Source of the DNA: Carallia brachiata
Lineage: Eukaryota; Streptophyta; Magnoliopsida; Malpighiales; Rhizophoraceae
Assembly (NCBI GenBank): GCA_021464245.1
Contig: JADCRB010000125.1
Span: 155,418 to 219,417, forward strand
Length of the DNA stretch: 64,000 nucleotides
Direction of reading: 5' to 3'
The notes under the pieces were generated by a model that worked only from the letters and a program-made list of their open reading frames with translations, was not told the DNA's origin and did not search any database. Below, piece after piece: positions 61,625-64,000 of this stretch; the stretch's first letter is position 1, and every line of letters starts with the position of its first letter. Position numbers and translations under genes: made by a program.

Positions 61625-64000
61625 TGCAATCCAGTTGCTGTTTTGTTTTTATAAGGCTTACATGTCCTCAGTCGCTCTCTTTCAAGTCTTTTTACCTAAG
61701 TTGCCACACGGTGGTCTGCACTATCCTGAAACGCAGATGGTTCCGATATGAGGGAAGAAGTAAGTACTCATCCTGATAACAAGAGAAGCATTGATGTCCA
61801 GTTGCTTTCCTACACCGTTCTAGAAAAACTATTCAAAAAGAACCTAATATTTTGTGTGCTCAAAAACATTGTCTCTCTTTGAATTAATATTTTGTGGTTA
61901 GACTTTGACTCCCTGCAGCAGAGCATTCTGCTGAGTTTGCGTTCCGTCTTAACTGTCGTTTTTGCTGGCTTGATCTGGATATGCTGGATATATCCTTAAT
62001 ATTATCCTGGTAGCACTTATCAGGGTGAAAAAAAAAAATCCTGTATAGCTATTAGTGCGCAGAACAATACTTTATTTGATCATTCTACTCAGGTCAAAAG
62101 CTTCAACTGCCATCAAATGCCTATGATAGTGTGCAGTTGTTTGCATGCCAAGTGGCATGATTGATTTTCTATTTTGTTCTTGTTTTTTTTCTTCAATAGC
62201 TACATAAAAATGTTGTGTATCATAAAGCTTAGAAGCTGCACACATTAGCATGCATTGCATTGCTCTCTTTTGCGGCAATCTTTGACTATTCTTTTATGTG
62301 ACATTTGACGTCAAATTTGGTTTCTCATTTGTCATTTTTTTGTTGTATGGGCTTTTTTTGATGGTCCCCGTATAGTTTGAGGGAAGTTAGGAAGTAAGTG
62401 TGTGTTTTTCTGACAGCTTGTCAATTAGGGGAGCTTTCAATGGTACTTGTTGTCTCGGTATATCTGATGTGAAAAATGAAACTTCCTAGTTTACAACCAT
62501 CGGTTATTTGATCAAGGTCGATTCGGTAATCAAAATGGAGTTGATGCTTAAGTGTAATTCATATTTAAGAGTTTCTTTGAGCCTGATAAAGTTGATGAGT
62601 GGCCCTTGTTTGCTGTTATTTTATTGTTAATATGCAGTTTGTAGTCTTTGGAGAATGTAGGGACGCTAATAAATTTGGCTTTCTTTCACCCTCAAGCAAT
62701 TGATTCATAGTCCAGGCTGTGTGCATAAATGTCTGTCCATGCGGGATTCTCATTTACAGATAGTTTGATGTTCTTTCTCATTTACATATTGTTAGAGGTT
62801 GATTGTGGATGGCGTCTTTGACAAATAAATCTTTTCAGTGTCTATTGACATGGGGGTTTTCTTTTTATCATGAATCCAGGGAGCGGGGTGGACAGCTCTT
62901 TGTTTTCGTGACTGAATCAATCTTTGTTAGTTGCCAGGAGAAGATTTGTTAGATGGGCTGCCTTCACTTGATTTGCCCTTTAAGGGCTTTGTTCTGACAA
63001 ATTTGCGAAGGAACATTAATCACCTTTGCTTTCAGCCTTTTCTTTTTCGAGCACTGCTTGAGCCTGTAAAATACCCAAAAGGGTTGTACACTCGACAATG
63101 TAAAATATTGAAAAATGGTCGATATTAAGCTAGGGCCATAACCTTCATGTTTAGTTCATTGTAAAGTACTGAATTTTTATCGTATAGCGAGTGCATGTAT
63201 TAGGTCCATGATATGAAATGTCTTGTCTCATCTGTGAGCTTGTAAATCCTGCATACCGGTTGTGAGGCCAATGTTTACATGTGGTCCAACAACTTGAAGG
63301 CACGAGGGATTTAGAATTATTCTGTACCGATAAAGAAACACTGGCGTATTCCTCTGTTTAAGATATGAATTGTGGGTCGATGCTGTGTTCCGGATGACAA
63401 GAGTCCTATTACTTTCGGTTGTTTTGGACTTAATTTTCGAACAAATCTGTTGCTCATGTAACTGTTGTTCTGATCGATTTTGTTGTAGAGAATCATGCCT
63501 ACCATAAGGTTTTGAACTTTTGTCTCATTGTATCTGTATTTAGGAAGGCGTTATGTGTACAATTCTTTTTCTGGTTGTACAGATCATTTGGAAAGCAAAA
63601 CCGCAATTTATATTGCAGATCACTCTGTTATCAACCTCTGGATGTACTCATGTAATTATTTGGAATTGTATTCTGTACGTAAACTGCACAGCTGTTGTCT
63701 TAGCCTGGGCTTAATTTTTGGTGTTATATTTGTGAATAGGTCTTGGATAAGATATATATTTTTTCAGTTGTGATTCTTGTGCGATTAGCGAGTTTCTGTG
63801 AGAGGCAACTGAGCAATACTTGTTTGATTGTTTAAATTGCTCTGCTTGTTGCGGATTTGAACCATACTCAGTGGCCCTAGTTGATTGGTTGGTAAGTTAA
63901 TCACATAGTTTGAGCCTGTGTTGCACATCTTTTTCTCCAGAATCCAGGTGCTGTCATTCCCAATCGCCCGGATTCCGGCCCTGGCTGAGTGATTCATGGT
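61625..64000. other. 3' UTR of copy 2 and downstream DNA, no further gene
   Basis: The 3' UTR block 61703-61734 matches copy 1's. Further similarity to copy 1's downstream region survives near 63590-63620 (GGAAAGCAAAACCGCAATTT against GGGAAGCAAAACTGCAATTT near 57636), so the duplication spans well past the stop codons. No exon is recognised to the window end. Confidence 0.6.

Noticed and set aside
63785..63997. 70-codon minus-strand frame at the window end
   Set aside because: No similarity recognised and the window ends here; it could be part of a neighbouring gene but nothing supports it.

Overview
This is plant nuclear DNA, almost certainly from a dicot. Genes are split by short AT-rich GT-AG introns, the gaps are AT-rich with long poly-A/T runs and SSRs, and every recognisable protein belongs to a land-plant family. 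The species cannot be fixed from sequence alone. I see no operon, CRISPR array, phage, plasmid or convincing tRNA/rRNA gene.

Layout: (1) 2.1-5.7 kb, plus strand, an RGLG-type copine/RING E3 ubiquitin ligase. (2) 7.5-13.6 kb, minus strand, the mRNA-export nucleoporin GLE1; its first intron holds a block that looks like mitochondrial DNA. (3) 13.6-25.9 kb, a repeat-rich region with a decayed tandem duplication. It carries a 5'-truncated LINE with a 16-bp target-site duplication, a segment inverted between the two units, a promoter-like module (site II + TATA + telo box) and a 404-bp foldback. (4) 26.1-27.4 kb, minus strand, an ABCB (MDR-type) transporter pseudogene. (5) 29.0-29.8 kb, plus strand, a two-exon gene for a 63-residue protein. 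(6) 32.4-33.9 kb, plus strand, a KDEL-tailed papain-like cysteine endopeptidase. (7) 38.6-41.2 kb, minus strand, a Mei2-like TERMINAL EAR1-like RNA-binding protein. (8) 46.5-50.1 kb, plus strand, actin-related protein 3. (9) 54.9-56.9 and 59.7-61.6 kb, plus strand, tandem paralogues of an RRM + Gly-rich + RS/RE-rich protein of the CPSF6/CFIm large-subunit type. The genes do not form a pathway; this is an ordinary gene-bearing plant segment with one decayed accessory stretch.

The most important caution concerns base quality. Five of the seven large gene-like loci, all in otherwise conserved reading frames, carry small net indels, mostly explicable as one missing base in a short run: the RGLG RING finger, the GLE1 start, TEL RRM2 and both CFIm-like copies. 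Such a pattern is more easily explained by assembly or consensus errors than by five separate inactivations. ARP3 and the cysteine protease read through cleanly. I found no undescribed defence or metabolic system. The best leads are the duplicated 15-24 kb region, the foldback, and a 48-bp exact repeat shared by two loci 4 kb apart.
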